Of a stretch of 39,081 nucleotides of DNA, positions 1 to 7,583 are shown in pieces (position 1 is the stretch's first letter; each line of letters starts with the position of its first letter). The notes beneath the pieces are model-generated. The model searched no databases. It was not told the DNA's origin and worked only from the letters and a program-made list of their open reading frames with translations. The stretch is taken from IMG/VR virus record IMGVR_UViG_3300022743_000010, positions 1-39,081 of that record; one strand, written 5' to 3'. The position numbers and the translations under genes were made by a program. The stretch comes from a virus.

Positions 1-109
1 GCGTGTCGCTGCGCGATGTATCAGGCGAGACTCAAATCAGACGACTACACATGTAGAACTGTACGAAAAAGGCTTGTGGACGGGGGTTCAAATCCCCCCA
101 GCTCCACCA
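1..109 (+). ncRNA. ssrA: tmRNA, 3' portion (partial)
   Basis: This is the 3' end of transfer-messenger RNA, which rescues stalled ribosomes by acting as tRNA-Ala and then as a short mRNA. The visible part ends with a T-arm (GGGGGTTCAAATCCCCC, perfect 5-bp stem), the 3' acceptor strand and an encoded CCA. The 5' part, including the tag reading frame, lies outside the window. A factor-independent terminator follows directly. The ssrA 3' end is a classic attachment site for integrases, which matters for reading the two flanks of this prophage. Confidence 0.93.
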
Positions 110-116
110 TACACAA

Positions 117-143
117 GGGCTCGGAAAATCTCCGAGCCCTTTT
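117..143 (+). terminator. Rho-independent terminator of ssrA
   Basis: A perfect 9-bp stem (GGGCTCGGA paired with TCCGAGCCC) with a 5-nt loop is followed by TTTTCTTT. It lies 7 nt after the tmRNA CCA and terminates that transcript. Confidence 0.92.
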
Positions 144-345
144 CTTTGCTCCAAAGCCCAGTACTGGCGGGCTTTCGACGAGTGACCTTAAGGACGGGAT
201 AACTTCACTTCTTTAAAACGTGGAGTTTTTTTGCCGTTTTCTCTCTCTTTTCTCTGTTTTCTTAAGGACGCGTCCATAAGGGGAACCTAGGTTTCATGCG
301 GGTTTTCGGGAGGCCGTTTAACCTTAACTGTGCATGAGCATCAGC
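144..345. other. host intergenic DNA between ssrA and the prophage
   Basis: No gene is seen here. Two short direct repeats stand out: CTTAAGGACG at 187-196 and 261-270, and GCGGGyTTTCG at 167-177 and 299-309. Their role is unknown. They lie outside the phage as delimited by the target duplication, so they belong to the host or to an older ssrA-linked element. Confidence 0.5.
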
Positions 346-350
346 GATTT
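346..350. repeat. 5-bp target-site duplication, left copy (GATTT)
   Basis: GATTT directly precedes the TGT terminus of the prophage and is repeated directly after the other terminus at 38393-38397. A 5-bp staggered duplication is the hallmark of Mu-type transposition. Confidence 0.85.
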
Positions 351-373
351 TGTAAACGCCCACGCTTTTAGAG
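351..373 (+). repeat. left terminus of the prophage (late-gene end)
   Basis: The terminus starts 5'-TGT and has TTAGAG at positions 18-23, matching the opposite terminus read inward. A CGGGGGAAA motif 40 bp further in resembles the CGGGAA repeats of the other end. These are presumably transposase-binding sequences. Confidence 0.8.
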
Positions 374-417
374 CACAAGGAACGAGATAACGGGGGAAAC
401 TTATCCGTTTGGCGAAA

Positions 418-450
418 GTTGTCCACAGAAGAATACCCACTGTGGACAAC
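418..450. repeat. inverted repeat with DnaA-box-like arms near the left terminus
   Basis: GTTGTCCACAG and CTGTGGACAAC form a perfect 11-bp stem with an 11-nt loop, 8 bp beyond the stop of the methylase gene. It could terminate the late transcript, although the U-tract is short. The arms contain TTGTCCACA, one base from the DnaA consensus. The sequence AAAGTTrTCCACAG recurs in inverted orientation near the right end (38013-38026), which suggests a protein site shared by both ends. Confidence 0.6.
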
Positions 451-458
451 AAACGGTC

Positions 459-1229
459 TTAGAAGTTGGTGATCAGCACCTCATTGGCTGGGGTCACGCC
501 CTTGGCTGCCGCCGAATAGACCGTCTTGACAGACTCAATCTTGAACTTTTTGAACGTCGAGCGCACCCCGTCGACGTCGTTCAAGCTCATGATGAACTTG
601 CCTTTTACACCCTTTAAAACATCATTTAAACGGGCGAAATCACCTCGTCCAAAGATGCCAGTACCATAGTCCCCCTCATGCCCCCAATAGGGCGGATCAA
701 GGTAAAACAACGTTGTTGGCTTGTCGAATCGGGTGAGTACGGTCTCATAAGGCAGGTTTTCAATGAACACCCGCTTGAGGCGGGCTTCAGCCGCCGCAAT
801 ATCAGCGTCCAGCGTCGTTAAATTAAGCCTAGGCCCACCAGTGGCCGCCACACCAAACGATGGACTGGTTAACTTAGCTCCAAACGACAGCTTAGACACA
901 TAGTAAAACCGCGCAGCCCGCTGCACATCGGTCAACACCTCGGGCGGTGTAACCAGCATGCGTTTGAACTCATCGCGAGCAATTAGCTGCTGGCTCAGCT
1001 GCTCTAGAAACGCTGACCTATGGTGTTTGACCACACGGTAAAACGTCACCAAATCACGGTTGATATCGTTGATGATCTCAACCTTACTCGGCGCCTTATT
1101 AAAGAGCACCCATGCAGCGCCTGAAAAGACCTCAACATACGCTGTATGGGCTGGCATTCGCTCAACGATCTGAGCTGCCAATTTGCTTTTGCCGCCCAGC
1201 CATGCCAGCGGACTCTTTTTCTTGACCAT
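459..1229 (-). CDS. DNA adenine methyltransferase (D12 class, Dam-like)
   Basis: This phage N6-adenine methyltransferase probably modifies phage DNA against host restriction. Visible motifs are the N-terminal WLGGKSKL (residues 10-17), the SAM-binding region VFSGAAWVLF (34-43) and the catalytic DPPY (178-181, within FYLDPPYWG). At 256 aa it has normal length for compact D12 enzymes. It is the last gene of the late arm, and its start lies inside the upstream com-like gene (68-nt overlap). In Mu the com-mom pair overlaps in the same way, and Com is needed to expose the mom start. Here the modification gene is a methylase rather than mom, an arrangement seen in other Mu-like prophages. The recognition sequence cannot be read from the protein. 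Confidence 0.9.
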   Translation of the reverse strand: MVKKKSPLAWLGGKSKLAAQIVERMPAHTAYVEVFSGAAWVLFNKAPSKVEIINDINRDLVTFYRVVKHHRSAFLEQLSQQLIARDEFKRMLVTPPEVLTDVQRAARFYYVSKLSFGAKLTSPSFGVAATGGPRLNLTTLDADIAAAEARLKRVFIENLPYETVLTRFDKPTTLFYLDPPYWGHEGDYGTGIFGRGDFARLNDVLKGVKGKFIMSLNDVDGVRSTFKKFKIESVKTVYSAAAKGVTPANEVLITNF

Positions 1230-1398
1230 TCACTACCCCTTCACACGACGCTCGAAGGCGCTCAAGTTGGGGGCTCTTGGCCCTCACATCATTCAAAGTG
1301 CTGCATCTGCTGCACTTGATTTGGACTCTCTCAAACAACGCGCGAGCCAGCAACTTGCTGCACGCGCCACAACGGACATCTTTCAACATAGGCATCAT
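1162..1398 (-). CDS. com: Com-like zinc-finger translational regulator
   Basis: The 78-aa product has two CxxC pairs, CGAC (residues 10-13) and CSRC (29-32), and the Com-type context RCGACSKLLA...IKCSRCSTLN. In Mu, Com binds the com-mom mRNA and frees the buried mom ribosome-binding site. Here the downstream methylase start overlaps this gene by 68 nt, so the same coupling is likely. I chose the ATG preceded by GAGGG at 9-nt spacing; an ATG three codons later is also possible. No copy of the late-promoter element was seen in the 113-nt gap upstream. That gap holds a GGGTGC/GCACCC inverted repeat (1467-1472 with 1486-1491). The family call is firm; the regulatory role is inferred from Mu. Confidence 0.85.
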   Translation of the reverse strand: MMPMLKDVRCGACSKLLARALFERVQIKCSRCSTLNDVRAKSPQLERLRASCEGVVNGQEKESAGMAGRQKQIGSSDR

Positions 1399-1511
1399 TC
1401 ATAATGACCCTCGCCTCTAGAGGTGGCAGGGTCTTCGGTTGATGCCGTGCGTGTTACGGCGGAGACGGGTGCTTTGGGTGTTACCGCACCCTCAGCACTC
1501 GCCCTGTTTTT

Positions 1512-1949
1512 TTAGCAGTGGTCCCCATCAGGATCAAACGGGTCCAGCAGGTTTTGGCAGACATACGCCGCCAGTGCTGTACGCCACCCCTCATCGCTTG
1601 CATGGAGTCGCTTCAATCGCGTGGTCACCAAGGGCTCAACGTACAAATAGGTCACATTGAACGACCAGCGCCAAATCGTCAGCGTGGTGGATTGCCAACA
1701 TGTGCGCGGCAACTCTAAGAAGATGACCGAAGCAATAGTGAGCTGACACAGCACATCCACCAAAGCCGCCACAAGAACGAACGGGTACAACAGCAGTAAC
1801 GAGAAGCCACACAAGCGCCCGGACAGCTTGGCTCGGTAGACGCTCATCGTGAACACGTAGAGTGCGTAAAACAGCCACAAATACAAGAATGCAAAAACCA
1901 CATCAAAACTCAGTGGGTTGAGAAATTGATACTCAAAATCAAACATCAT
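1512..1949 (-). CDS. phage integral membrane protein of unknown function
   Basis: This is a 145-aa protein with about two to three hydrophobic segments in its first 90 residues (around 15-37, 48-70 and 66-80). The C-terminal half is soluble and ends in LLDPFDPDGDHC. Its start overlaps the stop of the fibre-assembly gene by 4 nt, so it is translationally coupled to the tail-fibre genes. I do not recognise a characterised family. The position at the end of the late arm suggests a late, non-structural membrane function, possibly related to lysis or exclusion, but nothing in the sequence proves it. Confidence 0.75.
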   Translation of the reverse strand: MMFDFEYQFLNPLSFDVVFAFLYLWLFYALYVFTMSVYRAKLSGRLCGFSLLLLYPFVLVAALVDVLCQLTIASVIFLELPRTCWQSTTLTIWRWSFNVTYLYVEPLVTTRLKRLHASDEGWRTALAAYVCQNLLDPFDPDGDHC

Positions 1950-2710
1950 GGCACCACTTTCATTAGTTGAGCAAAAGCTGCTTCGGCTTGTGCTTTCATG
2001 CCAGCAAGCACAGTCTCAACAGCCTCTGGGGTATCAGCTGCATTGACTGCATCTTGTGTGTGACGCTTCAAACCATCAATCAAGCCAACGGCCTGCGCGT
2101 AGAACGCAGCATTGGTCAACACTTTGTCAGTGAACGCATCAATCGTTTCACCTTTGCCGCGCGCATTGATCTCGGCTTGAAAAGCCGCCTTATCGCCCGC
2201 CGAGGCAGTGCCCGCCTTGATCGCCTTAGCAATCACCAGTTTGTTGTTCCACGCCGCGATTTCAATTTCATCAGGTGTGCCAGCAATCTTGACGCGTTGG
2301 GCTTTACCGTAGGCATCAATGCGGGCCATACCGTCCGCTTTTGAGGCAGCCAACTTCGCGGCGACTTTCACTTGGTCAACTGTCCATGCACCATTCGCCC
2401 ACGAGTACTCAGGCGCAGGCGGTGGAATATCTGTCGCGCCAATATCAGTGGGCGTCTTGCCGATTTCATTGATCGCAGTCTTCGCGCCGGTAGCCGTGAC
2501 GAACAGCGTTACGCCACGCCAATTAGCTTTCACTTGCCATTGGCCGTTGGCGAATACTGCGACCTCTCGGACGGCTGTTTTCGGTGGCTTGAGCGCTGTA
2601 GCGAACGCTGGTAGCAGGACAACGCCTGGCTCAAGCGGGGATTCATCGGCGGGCACTTCACTGATGAACTCGCCGGTTAATGGGTGGAAGTTATAGATAG
2701 TCTTGTTCAT
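1946..2710 (-). CDS. tail fibre assembly protein (DUF4376-like C-terminus)
   Basis: The 254-aa product opens with a typical fibre-assembly N-terminus (MNKTIYNFHPLTGEFI), followed by a WQVKANWRGVTLF segment and a PAPEYSWANGAWTVD linker. The C-terminal half is helical, containing RIDAYGKAQR and AWNNKLVIAKAI, and resembles DUF4376 domains of phage tail proteins. It directly follows the collar-type fibre gene with an 11-nt gap. Such proteins act as chaperones for fibre trimerisation or attachment. Family-level confidence is good; a structural rather than chaperone role cannot be excluded. Confidence 0.8.
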   Translation of the reverse strand: MNKTIYNFHPLTGEFISEVPADESPLEPGVVLLPAFATALKPPKTAVREVAVFANGQWQVKANWRGVTLFVTATGAKTAINEIGKTPTDIGATDIPPPAPEYSWANGAWTVDQVKVAAKLAASKADGMARIDAYGKAQRVKIAGTPDEIEIAAWNNKLVIAKAIKAGTASAGDKAAFQAEINARGKGETIDAFTDKVLTNAAFYAQAVGLIDGLKRHTQDAVNAADTPEAVETVLAGMKAQAEAAFAQLMKVVP

Positions 2711-2721
2711 GGTGTCCTCGA

Positions 2722-3699
2722 TCAGTACTTGATACAGGCAAGCAGCGCGACGTTACGGGGGCGGGTTTCTGCGGCTGTACGTGGTGCGCCATTGGTGCCG
2801 TCCGTCGTCGGATTTCGCACGCCGTCAGATGCAACAGACGGACCGGTTGCAAGAAAATCTCCAGTTGTACTGCCACCCGCATACAGCTTGGCATTGGTGT
2901 AGCCGTTGTAGTGATAGTGGCCCTGAAACGCGTCGGACTGCGCGGAGCCAAACACGCGGCTGCTATCAACACCACGGCTGTCATCCCATCCACGCAAGAA
3001 CTCGCCACGCAGGTCTGGAAGATTGAACGTAGTTGAACCGTCGCCCACACCGAACGTAGTTCCGATGGCTGTGAACAGCGTGGAATAGGTAGCACGAGAA
3101 ACCAACGCACCATTTGCTTTTAAGTAACCACTGGGCGCTGTATTGCGAGCAAAAAATGCCAGCTCACCCGCCTGCAATCCAGAAACAGGAAGCGGATCAA
3201 GAATTACAAAGTCTATGCCGTCGTATTCAATATCCGCGAGTTGATTTGCAGCTATGGATGCTGAAATCTTTGTTCCACTTGCGTCGTATTGCTTAAGACT
3301 CTTAGCCCCAAGACCCGCAATATTCAGCGTATCGCTACCGGCTCCGGCAGCATGAAACTTCAAGCGCAGGCGAAGGTTTGTACCTAACGCTGCAAGCGCC
3401 ACAGCACTGGCTGGCAATGTCACCGTGAATGCGGGCGCGGTGCCAGCGGTCGTATAAGCCGTGTTGGTTTGTTGACGCTGCAAGGTTGCAATGGCCGTCA
3501 TCAATTGATTCAGCGTTGCATTGCTGGGTGTTAGTCCAGCCTGTTCGATGACCGAGATCACTTCTTCTTGCAGACCGTTACACCAGTCTGCATTCAGGTT
3601 GGTTGCTGTGATGCCATTGGCTAAATCACCATCTTTGAAACCATCTTTACCAACGCCGAATTTATTCAGCAGGCGCGAGAGTGTTGATATCCGTTGCAT
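2722..3699 (-). CDS. tail fibre protein with phage collar domain
   Basis: The 325-aa product is a probable receptor-binding fibre. A helical N-terminal part (about 1-70) presumably joins the baseplate. The region around residues 175-240 is a phage tail collar domain, with GELAFFARNTAPSGYLKANG and GVGDGSTTFNLPDLRGEFLRG. The tail contains GHYHYNGYT and ends TRPRNVALLACIKY, a common fibre C-terminus. It sits between gp48 and the assembly protein, the normal Mu position for the fibre gene. No invertible segment or second fibre set is seen, so host range is probably fixed. Confidence 0.9.
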   Translation of the reverse strand: MQRISTLSRLLNKFGVGKDGFKDGDLANGITATNLNADWCNGLQEEVISVIEQAGLTPSNATLNQLMTAIATLQRQQTNTAYTTAGTAPAFTVTLPASAVALAALGTNLRLRLKFHAAGAGSDTLNIAGLGAKSLKQYDASGTKISASIAANQLADIEYDGIDFVILDPLPVSGLQAGELAFFARNTAPSGYLKANGALVSRATYSTLFTAIGTTFGVGDGSTTFNLPDLRGEFLRGWDDSRGVDSSRVFGSAQSDAFQGHYHYNGYTNAKLYAGGSTTGDFLATGPSVASDGVRNPTTDGTNGAPRTAAETRPRNVALLACIKY

Positions 3700-3702
3700 C
3701 TT

Positions 3703-4287
3703 CTATCCTTGGTACGCAAAAATTACATGGGTCTGCGCAGGCTTGCGCGTATTGAATAAACCCTCAATCAAACTCGGCTTGTAGCTTTGCAAAGCTGCAT
3801 CGCAGTTACCGTTGCATGTCAGCGTTACGGCATTTTGTGCAGCATGGGGAATATTCACCCGCCACACAAAAGCATCAAAGTCCGAGTAAAGCGCCGAATT
3901 GCAATTCATATCGCAGTCGATCTGCGCGAACTCAGTGATGGTGATCACCTCACCAAACCTTGCCGCCAACGCTATGAAGTACGCAATGCTTTGACCGCCT
4001 GTGTCGTTGTATTTTTCAAATGCAGCCGCTTGTCGATCAAGCAAAGTCATAGTCGATGCATTACCACTTGTGGCAAACAGACGCTCCCAGTCTTCCAGCG
4101 CATGCGTTGCTCGGCGTGGGTCAAACTGAGCCACAACATCAACCACTACGTTTTGAAACCGTGCAAACGCAGCAGCGACGGCCTCTAAAAATCGCGAAAG
4201 AACTGAATCAGGTTCACGCGTAATCACGCTGCTGGGCGGCAACATAGCCAGCAGCGCGTTCAACCATGCGCTCACACTCACGCCCAT
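3703..4287 (-). CDS. Mu gp48-like baseplate protein (DUF2313)
   Basis: The 194-aa protein belongs to the YmfQ/Mu gp48 group of baseplate wedge proteins. Visible signatures are LNALLAMLPPSSVITREPDSVL at the N-terminus and DPRRATHALEDWERLF near residue 55. The C-terminal half is rich in Asn and Cys (QIDCDMNCNSALYSD and LTCNGNCDAALQ), as in other members. It overlaps the end of the gp47-like gene by 10 nt. It connects the baseplate wedge to the fibres. Confidence 0.88.
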   Translation of the reverse strand: MGVSVSAWLNALLAMLPPSSVITREPDSVLSRFLEAVAAAFARFQNVVVDVVAQFDPRRATHALEDWERLFATSGNASTMTLLDRQAAAFEKYNDTGGQSIAYFIALAARFGEVITITEFAQIDCDMNCNSALYSDFDAFVWRVNIPHAAQNAVTLTCNGNCDAALQSYKPSLIEGLFNTRKPAQTHVIFAYQG

Positions 4288-5327
4288 GTGATCACTCCCA
4301 GCACAGGCATCTGGCCTGTGGCATACACGACACTGGAAGCTGGCGTAATCAAGATACTGTCTGTTTCACCTACCGCATCTGAAATGACTTGTCGCAAATG
4401 GCTCACTGGCAACGTACAGCCAGGCGATGCTTCACGCACCAACATGTCAGCCAAATCTTCGGTCACAGCAGCTTGCACGGCAGGTGTATTGGGCGTGAGC
4501 TGAATTGTCAAATTCAGCGGCACAGCAATAGGTGCCACCACAATGGCACGCGCCGTCACAGGGCGCACCGCATCAATATGCGCTTGCACCGTAGCCACCT
4601 CGCCAGCATCTGGAATCGGGGTGACATCCGCATCACGAACAAACCGAACTACCACGCTGCCAGCCCCTTGTTCACCGGGATACACCCATGCCCGCGTGAC
4701 GCCAGCCACCTCTTCAGCCCAATCAATGTAGTCTTGCAAATTGCCACCACTTGCAGGCGTACGCCAGCGGGAAACAATGCGCGCTCTAAATGCTTCATTC
4801 ATTTCTGCATCAGCGCCACCACTCAGCTCAGAAGCTACCGTAGCTGCACTGGCAAACCCTGCGACAGGTGCGACCAGTGACAGTGCTGCACCACTCACCG
4901 TATTGCTAGATTGCCCAGCACCTACCGCTTGAACAGGCACCAAATAGGCTACTCCTGTACCAACCACATCAAGCGTAGTTGCAAACTGCACACCATCTGC
5001 ACGCTGAAACAACGTGCCAGCAGGCATTGGCATACCCACCGAGCCAACGACTGACAGCATGCCTGTTGCTGACGCTGCGGGGATGCGATAAATGTTTTTA
5101 CGCGCACCGTGATCTTCCAAGTACTCAACGTCGCATGTATCAGGCCACGCCTGTTTGAAATGGTATTCAGCGAATTGGTACAGCGCTGACAAACCACCCG
5201 CAAATACGCGGTTGATCACACCAATCAAGCTGCGTCGCACAGTCGCTAAAACACCCGGTAAACGGCCTTCAAAATCAGCCGCACCTTGGTCAATCAACTC
5301 AGGCAGTGTGGGGCGTGGGAATGCCAT
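4278..5327 (-). CDS. Mu gp47-like baseplate J protein
   Basis: The 349-aa baseplate wedge protein has a J-like core. Recognisable blocks are MAFPRPTLPELIDQGAADFE at the start, GTLFQRADGVQFATT near residue 104, and ELSGGADAEMNEAFRARIVSRW near residue 167 with SGGNLQDYIDWAEEVAGVTR after it. Its start shares one base with the gp46 stop. Like P2 gpJ and T4 gp6 relatives it forms the wedge ring that triggers sheath contraction. Confidence 0.92.
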   Translation of the reverse strand: MAFPRPTLPELIDQGAADFEGRLPGVLATVRRSLIGVINRVFAGGLSALYQFAEYHFKQAWPDTCDVEYLEDHGARKNIYRIPAASATGMLSVVGSVGMPMPAGTLFQRADGVQFATTLDVVGTGVAYLVPVQAVGAGQSSNTVSGAALSLVAPVAGFASAATVASELSGGADAEMNEAFRARIVSRWRTPASGGNLQDYIDWAEEVAGVTRAWVYPGEQGAGSVVVRFVRDADVTPIPDAGEVATVQAHIDAVRPVTARAIVVAPIAVPLNLTIQLTPNTPAVQAAVTEDLADMLVREASPGCTLPVSHLRQVISDAVGETDSILITPASSVVYATGQMPVLGVITWA

Positions 5328-5800
5328 CAGTTCACCTCACCTTGAAGCATCCATGCCTGTGTTGCATCAGACCACTCAAACCGATATTGACGGGAACCCG
5401 TCTTCAAATTGATCTGCACTTGTGCCACTAGCCAGTCCGTGCCAGCTGTAAACACCGTGGCATCCACGGCCGTAGCTAATCCATCATCTATCAACCATTG
5501 CAACGCTTCGATGATGTAGCTACGCGCCCGCAGAACAGTCTCAGACGTACGCTTCTCGCGAGCCAGCAACCATAAGCGGCTACCAAATTTGTCATTTTGG
5601 TTTTGCGCGAAGGCATCTGCCCACCACCCACGCCGGTCATCTCCTGCGGGCACATCGCTTTCACCAGCTGTGCGGTCACAAAGAAGCGACAACACCACTG
5701 CCGTCTCCAAAGAGTCGGATGCCAGCAAATCAGCCTTGAGCACATCAAGGCTCAAGTCAAAGTAACTGCGAGAAGGGGAAAAGCGCAAACTTAAATCCAT
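5327..5800 (-). CDS. Mu gp46-like baseplate protein
   Basis: The 157-aa product carries the gp46 signature GDDRRGWWADAF near residue 54 and REKRTSETVLRARSYIIEAL near 82. It is a baseplate wedge component equivalent in position to Mu gp46. I chose the ATG at 5800 because GAGG precedes it. A nine-codon upstream extension from a TTG would start inside the alternating CG tract that follows the putative promoter. It is the first gene of the third late transcription unit. Confidence 0.9.
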   Translation of the reverse strand: MDLSLRFSPSRSYFDLSLDVLKADLLASDSLETAVVLSLLCDRTAGESDVPAGDDRRGWWADAFAQNQNDKFGSRLWLLAREKRTSETVLRARSYIIEALQWLIDDGLATAVDATVFTAGTDWLVAQVQINLKTGSRQYRFEWSDATQAWMLQGEVN

Positions 5801-5830
5801 GCACGCATCCTCGCGCGCGCGTGACAAGTC

Positions 5831-5851
5831 GGCTTTTAAAGTGCTTTACTG
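5831..5851 (-). promoter_or_regulatory. putative late promoter element 3 (upstream of gp46)
   Basis: On the minus strand it reads CAGTAAAGCACTTTAAAAGC and carries the TAAA-N4-TTTA dyad shared by all three copies. It lies about 33 nt before the gp46 ATG, in one of the few real gaps of the late arm, and is followed by an alternating CG run. TGAT-N8-ATCA sits immediately upstream. Function is inferred from position and conservation. Confidence 0.65.
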
Positions 5852-5862
5852 ATGTAAGGTCA

Positions 5863-6420
5863 TCACACCAGTGGTGGTGTGGAGTTGGTCGTGCCAACCT
5901 TGTGATAGTGGTCTTTTCCTGATTTACCAGCAATCACCACGTTTGTAGTGCCGCTGACCGTTTCAGCTGTGACTGTCTTTGCTGTCAAAGTACCGGCCAC
6001 ATTGGCGTCCCCTGCGAAGGTCACCAATGGCACATCCATGCTCACCTGTGGTGCGTCGGTGATTGTGATGGGTAATCCTGCCCCTTTGATCACCATACCC
6101 GTACGGGTCAAATGCACGCATTGGCCAAGGTCGTCATAGAGTGCTACCTCACCGTCATCCAAGCCAGTCAGTCTATAGCGACGGTCATCCACACACACCA
6201 CCACAGCGTGGTCAGAGCTGCCCCCAACCGACAATACCAAAGCCTCAGCCCCCGTATGCGGAACCGATGTCAACCCATAGTTTTGGAATCGTTCAGCCTC
6301 GCGCACGTTGTTAGCCAATGGCTGCACCTGTACACCCTGCATGCGCAGCGCATCGTTCACTACACTCACCACAGCACGGCCCACCATACCGCGCAAACGC
6401 GCTGTGAAACGGCTCATCAT
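5863..6420 (-). CDS. Mu gp45-like baseplate spike (membrane-piercing) protein
   Basis: The 185-aa product corresponds to the central spike of Mu-type contractile tails. After an OB-fold-like N-terminal half it has a beta-repeat region (VSMDVPLVTFAGDANVAGTL, then TAKTVTAETVSGTTNVV). It ends with an HYH triad (residues 171-173), equivalent to the HxH metal-binding tip of Mu gp45 and P2 gpV. Its start overlaps the gp44-like stop by 4 nt. It would sit under the hub and pierce the outer membrane. Confidence 0.92.
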   Translation of the reverse strand: MMSRFTARLRGMVGRAVVSVVNDALRMQGVQVQPLANNVREAERFQNYGLTSVPHTGAEALVLSVGGSSDHAVVVCVDDRRYRLTGLDDGEVALYDDLGQCVHLTRTGMVIKGAGLPITITDAPQVSMDVPLVTFAGDANVAGTLTAKTVTAETVSGTTNVVIAGKSGKDHYHKVGTTNSTPPLV

Positions 6421-7583
6421 GGCTTGCCACCCTTCGGTGTGGCATTCGACGTAGTGGGTGGCTGCAATGCCCAGCTAGGGGTAAATCCATCGCCTTTTTT
6501 CTGAGCCTCTGTCGCGTCGTTCATCTTGTTGAACAACTTACTGCGCTTGGTGCCACCCACAATCTCAAACGTCTCTACACGGCTAAACACCAGCTCTGTC
6601 AGCGTGCCTTCTTCAGTCAGCTTGTAGTTGCAACCCACAATCAACATTTCAGCGTCCAGCTGCGTACGACTGTGCTTGATATGCACCAACGTGTTGGGCT
6701 GCCACAGTGGGCCTTCCATGCCGTCCTTGCCTGTGCGCCAACCCACCACCGTGCATTTGCCGCGCTTGCCACGACCCATGCGCACCTGCGTCTCCCAGTG
6801 CGCACGGTCAGCCAATGCTTTATTGCTAGATGCATGTTCAGCAATCACTACCAGCGGACGGTAGCGGTCAATGCCTGCATCTGTCGCGCTGGCTATCAAG
6901 TGCGCTGCATCGCTGCCCCATGACGCGTCAGTGCCTTGCTGCTGACCTTTAATCGTCACCTTGCTAAACCGTTCACGCCAGCTGTGCACTGCGCTCATAC
7001 GCTTGATATTCACCCCTTCAATCAGTGACACGCCGCTGCTTGTTGTGCTCGCGTGCGTCAGCACCAATCGCCCTTGCACATCACTGGTCACCAGCACACT
7101 GCGCATGCGTGCTGCACGGTCTATTGCATCAAACGCTTTCTCGCCATCCTCCAAAGCAAATGATGCAAAGCGCTCTCCCAGTGTGGTTTGCACCACCACC
7201 TCAATACCAAAAGGCTGGGCAATATCGCGCACGATTTGCTCTAGGCTCACGTTATGCCATTGGCCTGTTTTGTAAATAGCCGAGCAGTCCACCAAGTCAC
7301 CCGTCTTGTCGCGGCCCTCGACTTGCAGCTTGGTCGAGGTGTCTGTCATCTCGGGCTCGAACTGGTCGATGTAGCCCGTAATCACCACATCATCACCCAA
7401 CAGCACTTGGCATGGCAGGCCTTCACGCATAGCCACATGCACGTCTTGGCCCGGCCAACGGTTCGTCAGCTCCAACACAAAACCACCAGCCAATTGCTCA
7501 ATAGAGCGTTGCACCTCAATGCGCTTCCATCCACCATAGGCGTGACCACCAATCAGCAATGTGCACTCGTTAGACGCAGCCAT
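6417..7583 (-). CDS. Mu gp44 (P)-like baseplate hub protein
   Basis: The 388-aa product is the hub (gpD/gp27-like) on which the spike sits. Supporting blocks are GGWKRIEVQRSIEQLAGGF near residue 17, TGYIDQFEPEMTDTSTKLQV near 68 and GRDKTGDLVDCS near 89. The C-terminus (about 350-388) is a low-complexity tail. It overlaps its upstream neighbour by one base and the spike gene by four, so hub and spike are co-translated. Confidence 0.92.
   Translation of the reverse strand: MAASNECTLLIGGHAYGGWKRIEVQRSIEQLAGGFVLELTNRWPGQDVHVAMREGLPCQVLLGDDVVITGYIDQFEPEMTDTSTKLQVEGRDKTGDLVDCSAIYKTGQWHNVSLEQIVRDIAQPFGIEVVVQTTLGERFASFALEDGEKAFDAIDRAARMRSVLVTSDVQGRLVLTHASTTSSGVSLIEGVNIKRMSAVHSWRERFSKVTIKGQQQGTDASWGSDAAHLIASATDAGIDRYRPLVVIAEHASSNKALADRAHWETQVRMGRGKRGKCTVVGWRTGKDGMEGPLWQPNTLVHIKHSRTQLDAEMLIVGCNYKLTEEGTLTELVFSRVETFEIVGGTKRSKLFNKMNDATEAQKKGDGFTPSWALQPPTTSNATPKGGKP

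Noticed and set aside
329-335. TGTGCAT as a possible left terminus
   Set aside because: It matches the TGTGCA start of the other end, but its flanking bases (TTAAC) do not match GATTT. The TGT at 351 has both the duplication and TTAGAG at the right offset.
1439-1660. Plus-strand reading frame of 73 codons in the gap before com
   Set aside because: It overlaps the minus-strand membrane protein gene, lacks a ribosome-binding site and has a Pro/His/Arg-rich composition typical of antisense frames.
1946-3699. Invertible tail-fibre segment with a Gin-like recombinase
   Set aside because: Only one fibre/assembly pair is present, with no invertase gene and no inverted repeats seen around it.
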